DNA of 7,919 bases, taken from contig CAZGYE010000272.1 of NCBI GenBank assembly GCA_964530165.1, positions 1 to 7,919 of the forward strand, written 5' to 3'. Below, piece after piece: positions 1-6,303 of this stretch. This DNA is from CAZGYE01 sp964530165 (GTDB lineage: Bacteria > Planctomycetota > Planctomycetia > Planctomycetales > Planctomycetaceae). The notes beneath the pieces are model-generated. The model made no database searches, was not told the DNA's origin, and saw only the letters and a list, made by a program, of their open reading frames with translations. Made by a program: the position numbers and the translations under genes. Position 1 is the first letter of the stretch, and every line of letters begins with the position of its first letter.

Positions 1-130
1 TCCAGGCCCGCCCCTTGTAGGGAAACAACTTACGTCAACAACTGGGGAAGTCGGGTTAGCGGTATTCAGCCACGGCGTGACGAACATCGGGCGAATCCTT
101 TCGCAAGTTCGGATGGCATCGCACCAGCAA

Positions 131-165
131 GCCGCCAAACGGGACAAAGAGCACTGTTTGGCGGC
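131..165. repeat. Perfect 10-bp inverted repeat (hairpin)
   Basis: GCCGCCAAAC at 131-140 is the exact reverse complement of GTTTGGCGGC at 156-165, with a 15-base loop between. No T-run follows on either strand, so it is not a standard intrinsic terminator. It lies outside any supported gene. It may be an interspersed palindromic repeat or the 3' end of a gene lying left of the window. Confidence 0.7.
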
Positions 166-287
166 GGGCCAGCGGGCCGCGAGTTCGTAGGAACAGATGG
201 CAGTTGACAATCGGTCGCACGGAGACAGACACATCTGTACAGATTCTTCAAATCCGTATATCGGTCGGATGAGGCGGGTTGGTTAAA

Positions 288-314
288 CTTTTCCGGTTTT
301 ACCGGTTAGAAAAG
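288..314. repeat. Small inverted repeat ahead of the TPR gene region
   Basis: CCGGT at 293-297 pairs with ACCGG at 301-305 across a 3-base loop. The outer CTTTT (288-292) pairs with AAAAG (310-314) if a 4-base bulge (306-309) is allowed. It lies in an AT-richer patch, about 320 bases upstream of the chosen TPR start. It could be an operator, a transcript 5' hairpin or a small repeat. Nothing in the sequence decides between them. Confidence 0.45.
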
Positions 315-504
315 GTGAGGGGTCGTTATGTATGAGGAGGCACAACGCGTGGGCATCTCGGAACAAAGTTACGAAGAGTTGCCCAGCGATTTACGAAATG
401 CCTTTGTTCGGCATCACTTACGAGAAAGTCGGGTGATCCGCCGGTGCGACGAAGAAACGCCCGCTGGCTGCCATGACGGCCACAAGAGAACCATTTTGAA
501 AAAA

Positions 505-520
505 GTGACTCGTGACTCGG
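505..520 (+). repeat. Possible solo end fragment of the palindromic element
   Basis: GTGACTCGTGACTCGG at 505-520 is close to GTGACTTGTGACCGG at 1709-1723, the right end of element copy 2, with one substitution and one extra base. It may be a degenerate or solo end of the same family. It is short and internally repetitive (two GTGACT units), so chance is a real alternative. Confidence 0.3.
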
Positions 521-622
521 TGATCGCTGAAAGCTTCCAAATTGGCCTTGCAGGCGAATCGGCTTCTCGCTATTGTCCCCGTCCCCTTCACCCACTATCA
601 CTATCCAATCACAATCTCTCAC

Positions 623-627
623 GGAGG
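623..627 (+). promoter_or_regulatory. Ribosome binding site that sets the TPR lipoprotein start
   Basis: GGAGG at 623-627 lies 9 bases upstream of the ATG at 637. It is the strong Shine-Dalgarno match in this frame that also places a lipoprotein signal peptide at the N-terminus. This is why 637 is preferred over the in-frame ATG at 328. Confidence 0.7.
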
Positions 628-636
628 CGTGCCGTC

Positions 637-1599
637 ATGTTCACGCACGGGTCTCGTTGCACCATTTCAAGGCAAAAGGAAAAAGGAAAAAGGCAAAGGG
701 AAGCATTTCCATTTGTCTATTTCCACTCATTCCTTTTTCCTTTTTCCCTTTTCCTTCTGACCGGCTGCAGCCTGATGAATGGCTTTGCGATGAACGAGTC
801 GGGCAGGGCCTACTTCGCTCGGGGCAATTACGCCATGGCCCGCGACGAGTTCCGGCGCGCCGTCGCCGACGACCCAAACAACATCAACTACATCCATAAC
901 CTGGCGACCGCTGCGAAGAAGCAAGGCGACGTCGTCGCAGCCGAACAGACCTATCGCTACGCGCTGCAACTCGACCCTGCGCATCAGCCTGCGTATCACG
1001 GGCTGGCCAATTTGCTGATGGAACAGAACCGGCAGGCCGAAGCCGTCGACCTGATGGAGCAGTGGGTCGCAACGCAGCCGTATTCACCGGCGGCGCACAT
1101 CGAAATGGCTTGGCTCCAGCGTGAGGCGGGTGACTTGAGCGGCGCGGAAAAGTCGCTGCAGTCTGCGCTGCAGAACCAACCCAATCACCCGATCGCGTTG
1201 GCCCATCTCGGACAGCTCTATCAAGAGACCGGGCAGCCGGAACGGGCCGTCGCCATGTACCAACGGTCGCTCTCTAGTAAGTGGAACCAGCCGGAAGTTC
1301 GTTCGCGGATGGCTGCACTGAGGAGGTCGATCGGACCGTCGTGGAGCGCGCCGGCGTACGCGGCTTCGCCTCCGGCATACGGGCCGTACCCGACATACGC
1401 CGGTCAATTCCGCCCCGGTCAGCGTGCGATGTTCGGATATTCACAGCCGTCGTACAGCCAGGTCCCAACTGCGCCTTTCACATATCCAGGCAGCAGCGTG
1501 TCGACTGGACCGGTCCAATTGGCTCCTCCGGTCCTGAACGCCGATCCGGCGCATGTACCGCAGGCCAGCTCCCAAATTCCCATCATTCAACCGCACTGA
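637..1599 (+). CDS. TPR-repeat lipoprotein
   Basis: The protein has 320 residues and is predicted to be a lipid-anchored envelope protein made mainly of tetratricopeptide repeats. The start at 637 has a GGAGG site and gives a classical signal: a K/R-rich n-region (residues 7-21), a Phe/Leu-rich core (about 23-41) and the lipobox LTGC (41-44), with Cys44 as the expected lipidated residue. About five TPR units follow: roughly 51-83, 84-117, 118-151, 152-185 and 186-218. They show the usual pattern, for example GRAYFARGNYAMARDEFRRA and LGQLYQETGQPERAVAMYQ. The tail (about 233-320) is rich in Pro, Tyr, Ser and Ala and probably disordered. TPR lipoproteins act as scaffolds, but the partner cannot be told from sequence. 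Unusually, residues 11-43 are encoded by an interspersed palindromic repeat (666-766), so the export signal seems to derive from repeat DNA. If that is wrong, the protein could start at the ATG at 775 (MNGF) and be cytoplasmic. Confidence 0.85.
   Translation: MFTHGSRCTISRQKEKGKRQREAFPFVYFHSFLFPFSLFLLTGCSLMNGFAMNESGRAYFARGNYAMARDEFRRAVADDPNNINYIHNLATAAKKQGDVVAAEQTYRYALQLDPAHQPAYHGLANLLMEQNRQAEAVDLMEQWVATQPYSPAAHIEMAWLQREAGDLSGAEKSLQSALQNQPNHPIALAHLGQLYQETGQPERAVAMYQRSLSSKWNQPEVRSRMAALRRSIGPSWSAPAYAASPPAYGPYPTYAGQFRPGQRAMFGYSQPSYSQVPTAPFTYPGSSVSTGPVQLAPPVLNADPAHVPQASSQIPIIQPH
666..766. repeat. Palindromic interspersed element, copy 1 (inside the TPR gene)
   Basis: The element begins TTCAAGGCAAAAGG (666-679) and ends TGACCGGCT (758-766). 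The same two ends bound copy 2 at 1646-1725. The left arm (669-693), made of GGAAAAA-type units, and the right arm (732-756) of complementary units pair at about 23 of 25 positions around a loop of about 38 bases. Compared with copy 2, the left arm has extra GGAAAAA units, so it looks expanded by slippage. The element lies wholly in frame within the TPR lipoprotein and encodes residues 11-43 plus the first base of the lipobox Cys codon. Confidence 0.75.
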
Positions 1600-1645
1600 G
1601 ACCGCGGCTGGATGCGTTTGTACCTGAGCGGCCAGCTCTCAGCGG

Positions 1646-1725
1646 TTCAAGGCAAAAGGCAAAGGAAAGTATTGCGATTCGTCACTTTTCACTTTTTCCT
1701 TTTTCCTTGTGACTTGTGACCGGCT
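1646..1725. repeat. Palindromic interspersed element, copy 2 (ald 3' end)
   Basis: It shares TTCAAGGCAAAAGG (1646-1659) and the terminal TGACCGGCT (1717-1725) with copy 1. It also shares the internal GGCAAAGG and CTTTTTCCTTTTTCC blocks. The arms (1649-1665 and 1692-1708) pair at about 14 of 17 positions. It lies between the convergent TPR and ald genes and runs into ald, where it supplies codons 368-380 and the stop. As a hairpin between convergent genes it might also act as a transcript end or mRNA-stabilising structure, but it lacks a clean T-run. The right end contains GTGACTTGTGACCGG (1709-1723), which resembles the solo motif at 505-520. Confidence 0.75.
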
Positions 1726-2824
1726 CGAACGTTTCAAACGGCATGCCGAACGTTTCGGCGACGGCCCGATTGGTCATCTTGCCGGCAAACATGTTGACCG
1801 CTTCGGCCAGTCCGGCATCCTGCGCACACGCGGCGTGGATGCCCTGCTCGGCAATTCGCAGTACGTAAGGGAAGGTGACGTTGCAGAGGGCGTAGGTGCT
1901 GGTGCGGCCGACGGCGCCCGGCATGTTCGTCACGCCGTAGTGAACGATCCCCTCGACAATGCACGTCGGCTCGGAGTGCGTGGTCGGCCGGGACGTCTCC
2001 ACGCAGCCGCCCTGGTCGACAGCCACGTCGATGATGACGGCCCCCGGTTTCATCAGCTTCAGGTCCTCGGCTGTGACGAGTTGCGGGGCGCGGGCGCCGG
2101 CGATCAGCACCGAGCCGATCACCAGGTCGGCCCGCTGCAACTGTTCCAGAATGTTGTGCCGATCGCTGTACAGCGTGTTGACGTTGGCCGGCATAATGTC
2201 GTCCAGGTACCGCAGCCGATCGACGTTGACGTCCAGAATGGCAACGTCGGCCTGGAACCCGGCGGCAATGCGGGCGGCGTTCTTGCCGACCACCCCGCCG
2301 CCCAGAATGGCGATGTGCGCCGGCGGCACGCCGGGGACGCCGCCCAGCAAAATCCCCCGTCCCTCCTGCGGCCGTTCCAGGTACTTCGCTCCTTCCTGAA
2401 CGCACATCCGGCCGGCCACTTCACTCATCGGCGTCAGGCAGGGCAGGTCGCCTTCGGGCCCGCGCAGCGTTTCGTAAGCAATGGCCGTAATCCCCGTCTC
2501 CAGCACTCCCCGCGTCAGCGTCTCATCGGCGGCGAAGTGGAAGTACGTGAACACAAGCTGCCCGGGTCTGAGCATCGACCATTCGTTCGGCTGCGGTTCC
2601 TTCACCTTGATAATCAGCTTGGCTTCGCCGAAAACCTGTTCGGGACTGTTGGCGATCTCCGCGCCGTTCTCGGCATACAGCTCATCCGAAATGCCGCTGC
2701 CCAATCCGGCCCCGCGCTCGACCAGCACACGATGACCGGCCCGAGCAAGCTCCTCGGCCCCGACCGGCAGCAACGCCACCCGGTACTCATCCTGCTTGAT
2801 CTCCCGCGGCACTCCGACGATCAT
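1682..2824 (-). CDS. ald: Alanine dehydrogenase
   Basis: This enzyme catalyses the NAD-dependent, reversible oxidative deamination of L-alanine to pyruvate and ammonium (EC 1.4.1.1) in the cytoplasm, linking alanine to central carbon and nitrogen metabolism. The 380-residue length fits the family (about 370). The N-terminus MIVGVPREIK is typical. Known active-site residues fall at their usual numbers: Arg15, Lys75 (in KVKEP), His96 (in TYFHFA) and Asp270 (in DVAVDQGG). The Rossmann loop is GGGVVG at 175-180, with Asp198 after the next strand (AILDVN) as the likely NAD ribose ligand. The NMPGAVGRTSTYAL block (300-313) is also characteristic. The start has AAGGAG 6 bases upstream. The gene is convergent with the TPR gene and divergent from nadC. 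The family normally ends near residue 367. Here the last 13 residues (PVTSHKEKGKSEK) and the stop come from repeat copy 2. The catalytic domain is complete, so I expect an active enzyme. Confidence 0.96.
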   Translation of the reverse strand: MIVGVPREIKQDEYRVALLPVGAEELARAGHRVLVERGAGLGSGISDELYAENGAEIANSPEQVFGEAKLIIKVKEPQPNEWSMLRPGQLVFTYFHFAADETLTRGVLETGITAIAYETLRGPEGDLPCLTPMSEVAGRMCVQEGAKYLERPQEGRGILLGGVPGVPPAHIAILGGGVVGKNAARIAAGFQADVAILDVNVDRLRYLDDIMPANVNTLYSDRHNILEQLQRADLVIGSVLIAGARAPQLVTAEDLKLMKPGAVIIDVAVDQGGCVETSRPTTHSEPTCIVEGIVHYGVTNMPGAVGRTSTYALCNVTFPYVLRIAEQGIHAACAQDAGLAEAVNMFAGKMTNRAVAETFGMPFETFEPVTSHKEKGKSEK

Positions 2825-2941
2825 GGCTCACTCCTTTGCTGGACACTTTCCTTCGTTTCCGGCAACGTCATTTCAACAGAGCGCCTCTTATCTTGCAAGA
2901 CGGCGACGCGGCGGCGACGATACAGAAACGAGGATTCTCAC
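2825..2941. promoter_or_regulatory. Divergent ald/nadC promoter region
   Basis: These 117 bases must carry the promoters of both ald (leftward) and nadC (rightward), since both genes start here. A GAGGA at 2930-2934, 7 bases before the nadC GTG, is the likely nadC ribosome binding site. I see no convincing -35/-10 pair, and no operator palindrome that would show the two genes are co-regulated. Confidence 0.5.
2831..2836 (-). promoter_or_regulatory. ald ribosome binding site
   Basis: Read on the minus strand, AAGGAG lies 6 bases ahead of the ald ATG (2822-2824). It is a good Shine-Dalgarno match and fixes this start. Confidence 0.75.
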
Positions 2942-3829
2942 GTGGAATTGAAGTTTGACGAACCCGAGCGAGCCGCCGCGCGAACACTGATCGAACTGGC
3001 ATTGGCCGAGGACCTGCACGACGCGGGCGACCTGACCAGCCGCTCGCTGATCGGTGAACAAGAACGGGCCGCGGTGCAGATTGTCGCCCGGCGGTTGGGT
3101 GTTCTGGCTGGCTTGCCGGTCGCGAAGATGGTCTTCGCCCAACTCGACCCGTCCGTCCGTTGCGAGACGCAGGTTGAAGACGGTTCACGGCTCGAGTCGG
3201 GAACGGTGATCGCGACCCTCTCCGGCCCGTTGCGTTCTCTGCTGACCGGCGAGCGCACGGCGCTGAACTTTCTCGGGCATTTGAGCGGCGTCGCCACGCT
3301 GACCCGCCAATTCGTCGACGTTGCAGCCGGCGCCCGGACCCGCATTGTCGACACCCGCAAAACGCTGCCCGGTTGGCGGGTGCTGGAGAAATACGCAGTG
3401 CGGGCCGGCGGCGGAACGAACCATCGTATGGGCCTCTACGACGGCATGCTCATCAAGGACAATCACCTGGCTGCGTGCGCCGAATCGGGAACCGCTGCGA
3501 CCGTCGCCGGTGCCGTTCGTCAGGCGCGAAAAAGCGTCTCGGCGGAGATTCCGATCGAGGTGGAAGTCGACATCCTGGAACAACTGACCGACGCCTTGGC
3601 CGGCGCCCCCGACATTGTGTTGCTCGACAACATGGACGTCACGACGCTGCGGCAAGCCGTCGAGGTGCGCGACCGGCTGGCACCCGACGTCGAGCTGGAA
3701 GCCTCCGGCGGCGTCACGTTGGAGACCGTCGCCGCGATCGCCGCAACCGGCGTGGAACGCATCAGCGTCGGCGCCCTGACGCATTCGGCCGCCGCGTTGG
3801 ATCTGGCCTTCGATTGGAAATCCGTCTAA
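2942..3829 (+). CDS. nadC: Nicotinate-nucleotide pyrophosphorylase (quinolinate phosphoribosyltransferase)
   Basis: NadC converts quinolinate and PRPP into nicotinate mononucleotide, CO2 and pyrophosphate (EC 2.4.2.19), the step where de novo NAD synthesis joins the common pathway. The 295-residue protein is of normal length. The N-terminal open-face domain contains EDLHDAGDLTS (23-33) and the GERTALNFLGHLSG block (103-116). The barrel domain carries the diagnostic run from TRKTLPGW (138-145) through LEKYAVRAGGGTNHR (148-162) to LIKDNH (170-175). It also has EVEVD (206-210), LLDN (227-230), EASGG (253-257) and SVGALTHS (275-282). Arg139, Lys140, His161, Arg162 and Lys172 are the expected substrate and PRPP ligands. 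I chose the GTG start because GAGGA precedes it by 7 bases and the protein then begins as the family does. The frame is open far upstream, but that part is the antisense of ald. The gene appears monocistronic; nadA and nadB are not in view. Confidence 0.95.
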   Translation: MELKFDEPERAAARTLIELALAEDLHDAGDLTSRSLIGEQERAAVQIVARRLGVLAGLPVAKMVFAQLDPSVRCETQVEDGSRLESGTVIATLSGPLRSLLTGERTALNFLGHLSGVATLTRQFVDVAAGARTRIVDTRKTLPGWRVLEKYAVRAGGGTNHRMGLYDGMLIKDNHLAACAESGTAATVAGAVRQARKSVSAEIPIEVEVDILEQLTDALAGAPDIVLLDNMDVTTLRQAVEVRDRLAPDVELEASGGVTLETVAAIAATGVERISVGALTHSAAALDLAFDWKSV

Positions 3830-3867
3830 TGGACCTTCAAAGTTGGACAAGCCAAGGTCTAAGATCC

Positions 3868-3945
3868 GGGTGGCTGGGTCAGAGTGAAAGCGATGGCCCA
3901 GATTCGCGGTTTCCGGGCCTTCCCGTTGGTCAGACCCGGCCACCC
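3868..3945. repeat. Imperfect long palindromic repeat between nadC and the glycosyltransferase
   Basis: GGGTGGCTGGGTC at 3868-3880 pairs with GACCCGGCCACCC at 3933-3945 (12 of 13 positions). An inner pairing, TGGGTC with GGCCCA (3875-3880 and 3895-3900), can form a smaller stem. I recall similar GGGTGGC-ended palindromes from planctomycete intergenic DNA, so it is probably another dispersed repeat family. It starts 38 bases after the nadC stop, so it could also protect or end the nadC transcript, but no T-run follows. Confidence 0.65.
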
Positions 3946-3972
3946 GTCGGACGTTGTCGGGCAGAGATAATG

Positions 3973-4008
3973 AAACAAAAACGCCCGCCGACAACGAGCC
4001 GACGGGCG
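3973..4008 (-). terminator. Intrinsic-terminator-like hairpin reading on the minus strand
   Basis: On the minus strand, CGCCCGTCGGC and its partner form an 11-bp GC-rich stem (4008-3982, with G-T wobbles and a 5-base loop). TTTTTGTTT follows directly (3981-3973). This is the textbook shape of a rho-independent terminator, but for leftward transcription. No minus-strand gene is visible just to the right, because the glycosyltransferase there reads rightward. It may stop antisense transcription heading into nadC, end an unseen small RNA, or be part of a repeat. Confidence 0.6.
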
Positions 4009-4053
4009 ACCCAAGAAGCGTAAACTCCTTGGCTGCGTAGCGGCAGTGTACCA

Positions 4054-6303
4054 ATGGGAAATAAAAAGTTCAACAGATTTTCGGCGCTGGCGGCGGGCTG
4101 GTTGGTCGGCTTTCTGCTGTTCTTTTACAGTTTCACACTGCCCAATAGTCAACCGAGGACCAGCCGTTCCGATGTTTGGCAGGTCCTGCCGATTCTGTTT
4201 CTGAATCTGGTCGATCCGCTGCCGCTCCAGAACGCGCCACCGGTGGGTTGGGGCAATCTACCGCAGCGATTCGATCTGCTGCTGGTGGCCGCGATCATTC
4301 TGGCCGGCGCATGGGCGCTGGGGCATTTGCTGTTGCGGGCCATCAAACCGCCGCTGCCGTCGCGCTCGACGGAGCGAACCGTCTTCGCGTTCGGGCTAGG
4401 GCTGGCGGGACTCTCACTGCTCGTGCTCGGTTGCGGTTTGGCCGGCTGGTTGTCACGGCCACTGTTGGGTGGGGTGATTGCCGTTTGCGTGGTGGCGGAA
4501 GCTGTTCTTCGCTGGCGTCGGAATACCGCCGCCGGGACAAAACAGCGTTCCGTCAACCGGGAGGGCGAGGCGCCCGCCGAGCCGCACGCTCTGCGTAACG
4601 TCTGCATCGTCGCGGTTGCGCCGTTTCTGTTGGTGATGCTCTTGGGCGCGATGCTGCCTTCGTTCGATTTCGACGTGAAGGAATACCATCTTCAGGGACC
4701 GAAAGAGTTCTACCAGCAGGGACGCATCACGTTTCTGCCGCATAATGTTTACACCAGCTTCCCCTTTCTAACCGAGATGCTCAGCCTGCTGGCGATGGTG
4801 CTGCGGGACGACTGGTATCGGGGCGCGCTGGCCGGCAAAGCGGTGCTGATGTGCTTTGCCCCACTGACGGCGTTGGCCCTGTACGCCGCCGGTCGCCGCT
4901 GGTTCAGCCCGGCGGTTGGCTGGCTGGCGGCGACCGTGCACCTCACGACGCCGTGGACCTATCGTATTTCGATCATCGCCTATGTCGAAGGGGGGCTTTC
5001 GTTCTATCTCTTCGCGGCGCTGTTGGCGGTGATGATTGCCGCCGCGAAAACGGCCGAGGGAACGACGTCGTCCCGGCAATTTCTGCTCGCGGGGCTCTTG
5101 GCCGGCAGTGCGATGGCCTGCAAATACCCGGCCGTGTTGACGGTCGTCATCCCAATGGGCGCAGCCGTCTGTGCTGCGCCGTTCGTGTTGAAGCTGGCCG
5201 AGTCCCGTGTTCGCACGGCTCTGGTCTCGTTGGGTGTGTTCACTTTGGGTGTGTTGCTGGCGATTGGACCATGGTTGTTGAAAAACAGCCTGCAGACGGG
5301 CAATCCCGTCTATCCGCTGTTGTATTCGGTTTTCGGCGGCGAAGACTGGGATGACGCGCTCGACGCCAAATGGCGGGCCGGTCACAGTCCCGACAATCAC
5401 GCCCCCAGCGATCTGGCGGTCAAGTTCATCGACGTCACCGCGAAGAGCGATTGGCTCAGCCCACTGTTGTATGGTCTGGCACCGCTGGCCTTCTTCGCGG
5501 GCGGCAACCGGCGCGTCATCCGTTGGCTGTGGCTGTACGTCGCCTTTTTGTTCCTGGCGTGGTGGACGTTCACGCATCGCATCGACCGGTTTTGGGTTCC
5601 CATGATTCCGGTCGTCTCGCTGCTGGCCGGTATCGGCGCCGTTTGGAGGACCGATCGACTGTGGAAATGTGTCTGCGGGATCGCGTTTGCGGCGGCTGTG
5701 CTGTTCAATCTGGGTTTCGTCACGACCGGTCTGTGCGGCTACAACGCGTACCTGGCCCCTCTGGAACACGCCCGCCGGTCGGCGGAGTCGACGCCGGTCG
5801 GAATCGGCTACCTGAACGAACACCTGCCGCCAAATTCGAAGGTGCTCTGCGTGGGAGAAGCCCAAGTGTTCGACGCCCGTTTTCCGCTCGTTTACAACAC
5901 GGTGTTCGACCGCTCGATCTTTCAGGGGTGGTTTGCCGCCGAGAAGCCGGGGGTTCCCGCCAGCGAGTTGCCGCTGCGGGCGACAGACGAAATCCGCCGA
6001 ACGCTTCAGCAAGCCGGCATCACCCATGTTTATGTGAACTGGCAGGAGATTCTGCGATACCGCACTACGTATGGATACACCGATTTCGTCACGCCGGCGC
6101 GATTTGCTGAGCTCCAGCGGCGCGGGCTGCTGGGCTCCCCTGTTGTAGCGACCTTTGGTGACGGCACAAAGGCTTACGGGGACTTTCGCAAGCTGTCGCC
6201 GGGCGACCAACACGAAATTGAGTCGTGGGGGCCGGAATTGAAGACAACCATAAACGGCGTGTCAGTTTTCGTGACGTCGTACATCTTCCGGGTGCTGCCC
6301 TGA
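4054..6303 (+). CDS. Polytopic GT-C/GT39-like membrane glycosyltransferase
   Basis: This 749-residue inner-membrane protein has about 12-14 hydrophobic segments, for example around residues 11-29, 73-95, 109-133, 137-153, 184-203, 305-330, 388-409, 488-506 and 513-530. A soluble, probably periplasmic tail covers about 562-749. The acidic stretch FDFDVKEYHL (204-213), just after a membrane segment, matches the family pattern DxxxYHL. That places it with the lipid-carrier-dependent sugar transferases (PMT_2, ArnT, RgtA-D-like), where an acidic residue of the first large periplasmic loop is catalytic; Asp207 is my candidate. MACKYPA (354-360), NPVYP (417-421) and HRIDRFWVPMIP (508-519) also fit. 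Such enzymes move a sugar from a polyprenyl phosphate to a lipid, glycan or protein, but donor and acceptor cannot be read here. The ATG at 4054 has no strong Shine-Dalgarno site. Residues 169-177 (REGEAPAEP) come from a dispersed repeat in the loop between two membrane segments. No linked glycan genes are visible. Confidence 0.85.
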   Translation: MGNKKFNRFSALAAGWLVGFLLFFYSFTLPNSQPRTSRSDVWQVLPILFLNLVDPLPLQNAPPVGWGNLPQRFDLLLVAAIILAGAWALGHLLLRAIKPPLPSRSTERTVFAFGLGLAGLSLLVLGCGLAGWLSRPLLGGVIAVCVVAEAVLRWRRNTAAGTKQRSVNREGEAPAEPHALRNVCIVAVAPFLLVMLLGAMLPSFDFDVKEYHLQGPKEFYQQGRITFLPHNVYTSFPFLTEMLSLLAMVLRDDWYRGALAGKAVLMCFAPLTALALYAAGRRWFSPAVGWLAATVHLTTPWTYRISIIAYVEGGLSFYLFAALLAVMIAAAKTAEGTTSSRQFLLAGLLAGSAMACKYPAVLTVVIPMGAAVCAAPFVLKLAESRVRTALVSLGVFTLGVLLAIGPWLLKNSLQTGNPVYPLLYSVFGGEDWDDALDAKWRAGHSPDNHAPSDLAVKFIDVTAKSDWLSPLLYGLAPLAFFAGGNRRVIRWLWLYVAFLFLAWWTFTHRIDRFWVPMIPVVSLLAGIGAVWRTDRLWKCVCGIAFAAAVLFNLGFVTTGLCGYNAYLAPLEHARRSAESTPVGIGYLNEHLPPNSKVLCVGEAQVFDARFPLVYNTVFDRSIFQGWFAAEKPGVPASELPLRATDEIRRTLQQAGITHVYVNWQEILRYRTTYGYTDFVTPARFAELQRRGLLGSPVVATFGDGTKAYGDFRKLSPGDQHEIESWGPELKTTINGVSVFVTSYIFRVLP
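4553..4587 (+). repeat. In-frame dispersed repeat encoding REGEAPAEP
   Basis: Bases 4558-4584 encode REGEAPAEP in the glycosyltransferase frame. Read on the other strand, the same DNA gives GSAGASPSR. I recall both strings as very common in planctomycete protein sets, which marks a dispersed DNA repeat and not a conserved protein motif. The core is an imperfect palindrome (GGC ends paired with GCC ends, plus an inner GGCG/CGCC). The copy falls in a predicted loop at residues 165-180, where an insertion would be tolerated. Confidence 0.6.

Larger units (their letters stand above)
1..622. other. Left-end stretch without a supported gene
   Basis: I see no convincing gene here. Open frames on both strands lack family resemblance and have the composition of chance frames. 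An ATG at 328 opens a frame that runs into the TPR gene, with a GAGGGG about 5 bases upstream. Using it would bury the lipoprotein signal about 125 residues into the protein, so I do not accept it as the start. The stretch does hold two inverted repeats (131-165 and 288-314). It also has a short motif at 505-520 like the end of the palindromic repeat found further right, and a CA/CT-rich low-complexity patch at about 573-620. Confidence 0.5.

Noticed and set aside
573..620. CACTAT/CCAATCAC patch as a CRISPR-like or minisatellite repeat
   Set aside because: There are only two short imperfect units and no spacer structure, so it is low-complexity DNA.
328..636. Longer N-terminus for the TPR protein from the ATG at 328
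   Set aside because: It would place a clear lipoprotein signal and lipobox in the middle of the protein, and the added residues look non-coding. The ATG at 637 has a strong GGAGG site.
2893..2925. TTGCAA and GATACA as a sigma-70 promoter for nadC
   Set aside because: The spacing is about 20 bases and the -10 match is poor, which is not enough to call a promoter.
1709..2941. Open plus-strand frame continuous with nadC, giving a 706-residue fusion
   Set aside because: It is the antisense of ald. Its His/Arg/Gly-rich translation matches no family, and nadC alone has normal length with its own start signal.
3973..4008. Terminator of nadC
   Set aside because: The T-run lies on the minus-strand side of the stem. 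On the plus strand the stem is preceded by A and followed by ACCCAAG, so it does not fit rightward termination.
3185..4054. 289-residue minus-strand frame over nadC
   Set aside because: It is the antisense of the well-supported nadC, has no family features, and runs through the intergenic repeats.
4768..6213. 481-residue minus-strand frame inside the glycosyltransferase
   Set aside because: It is a mirror frame of a GC-rich gene. The translation is Arg/Gln/Pro-rich without motifs, while the plus strand gives a coherent membrane protein.
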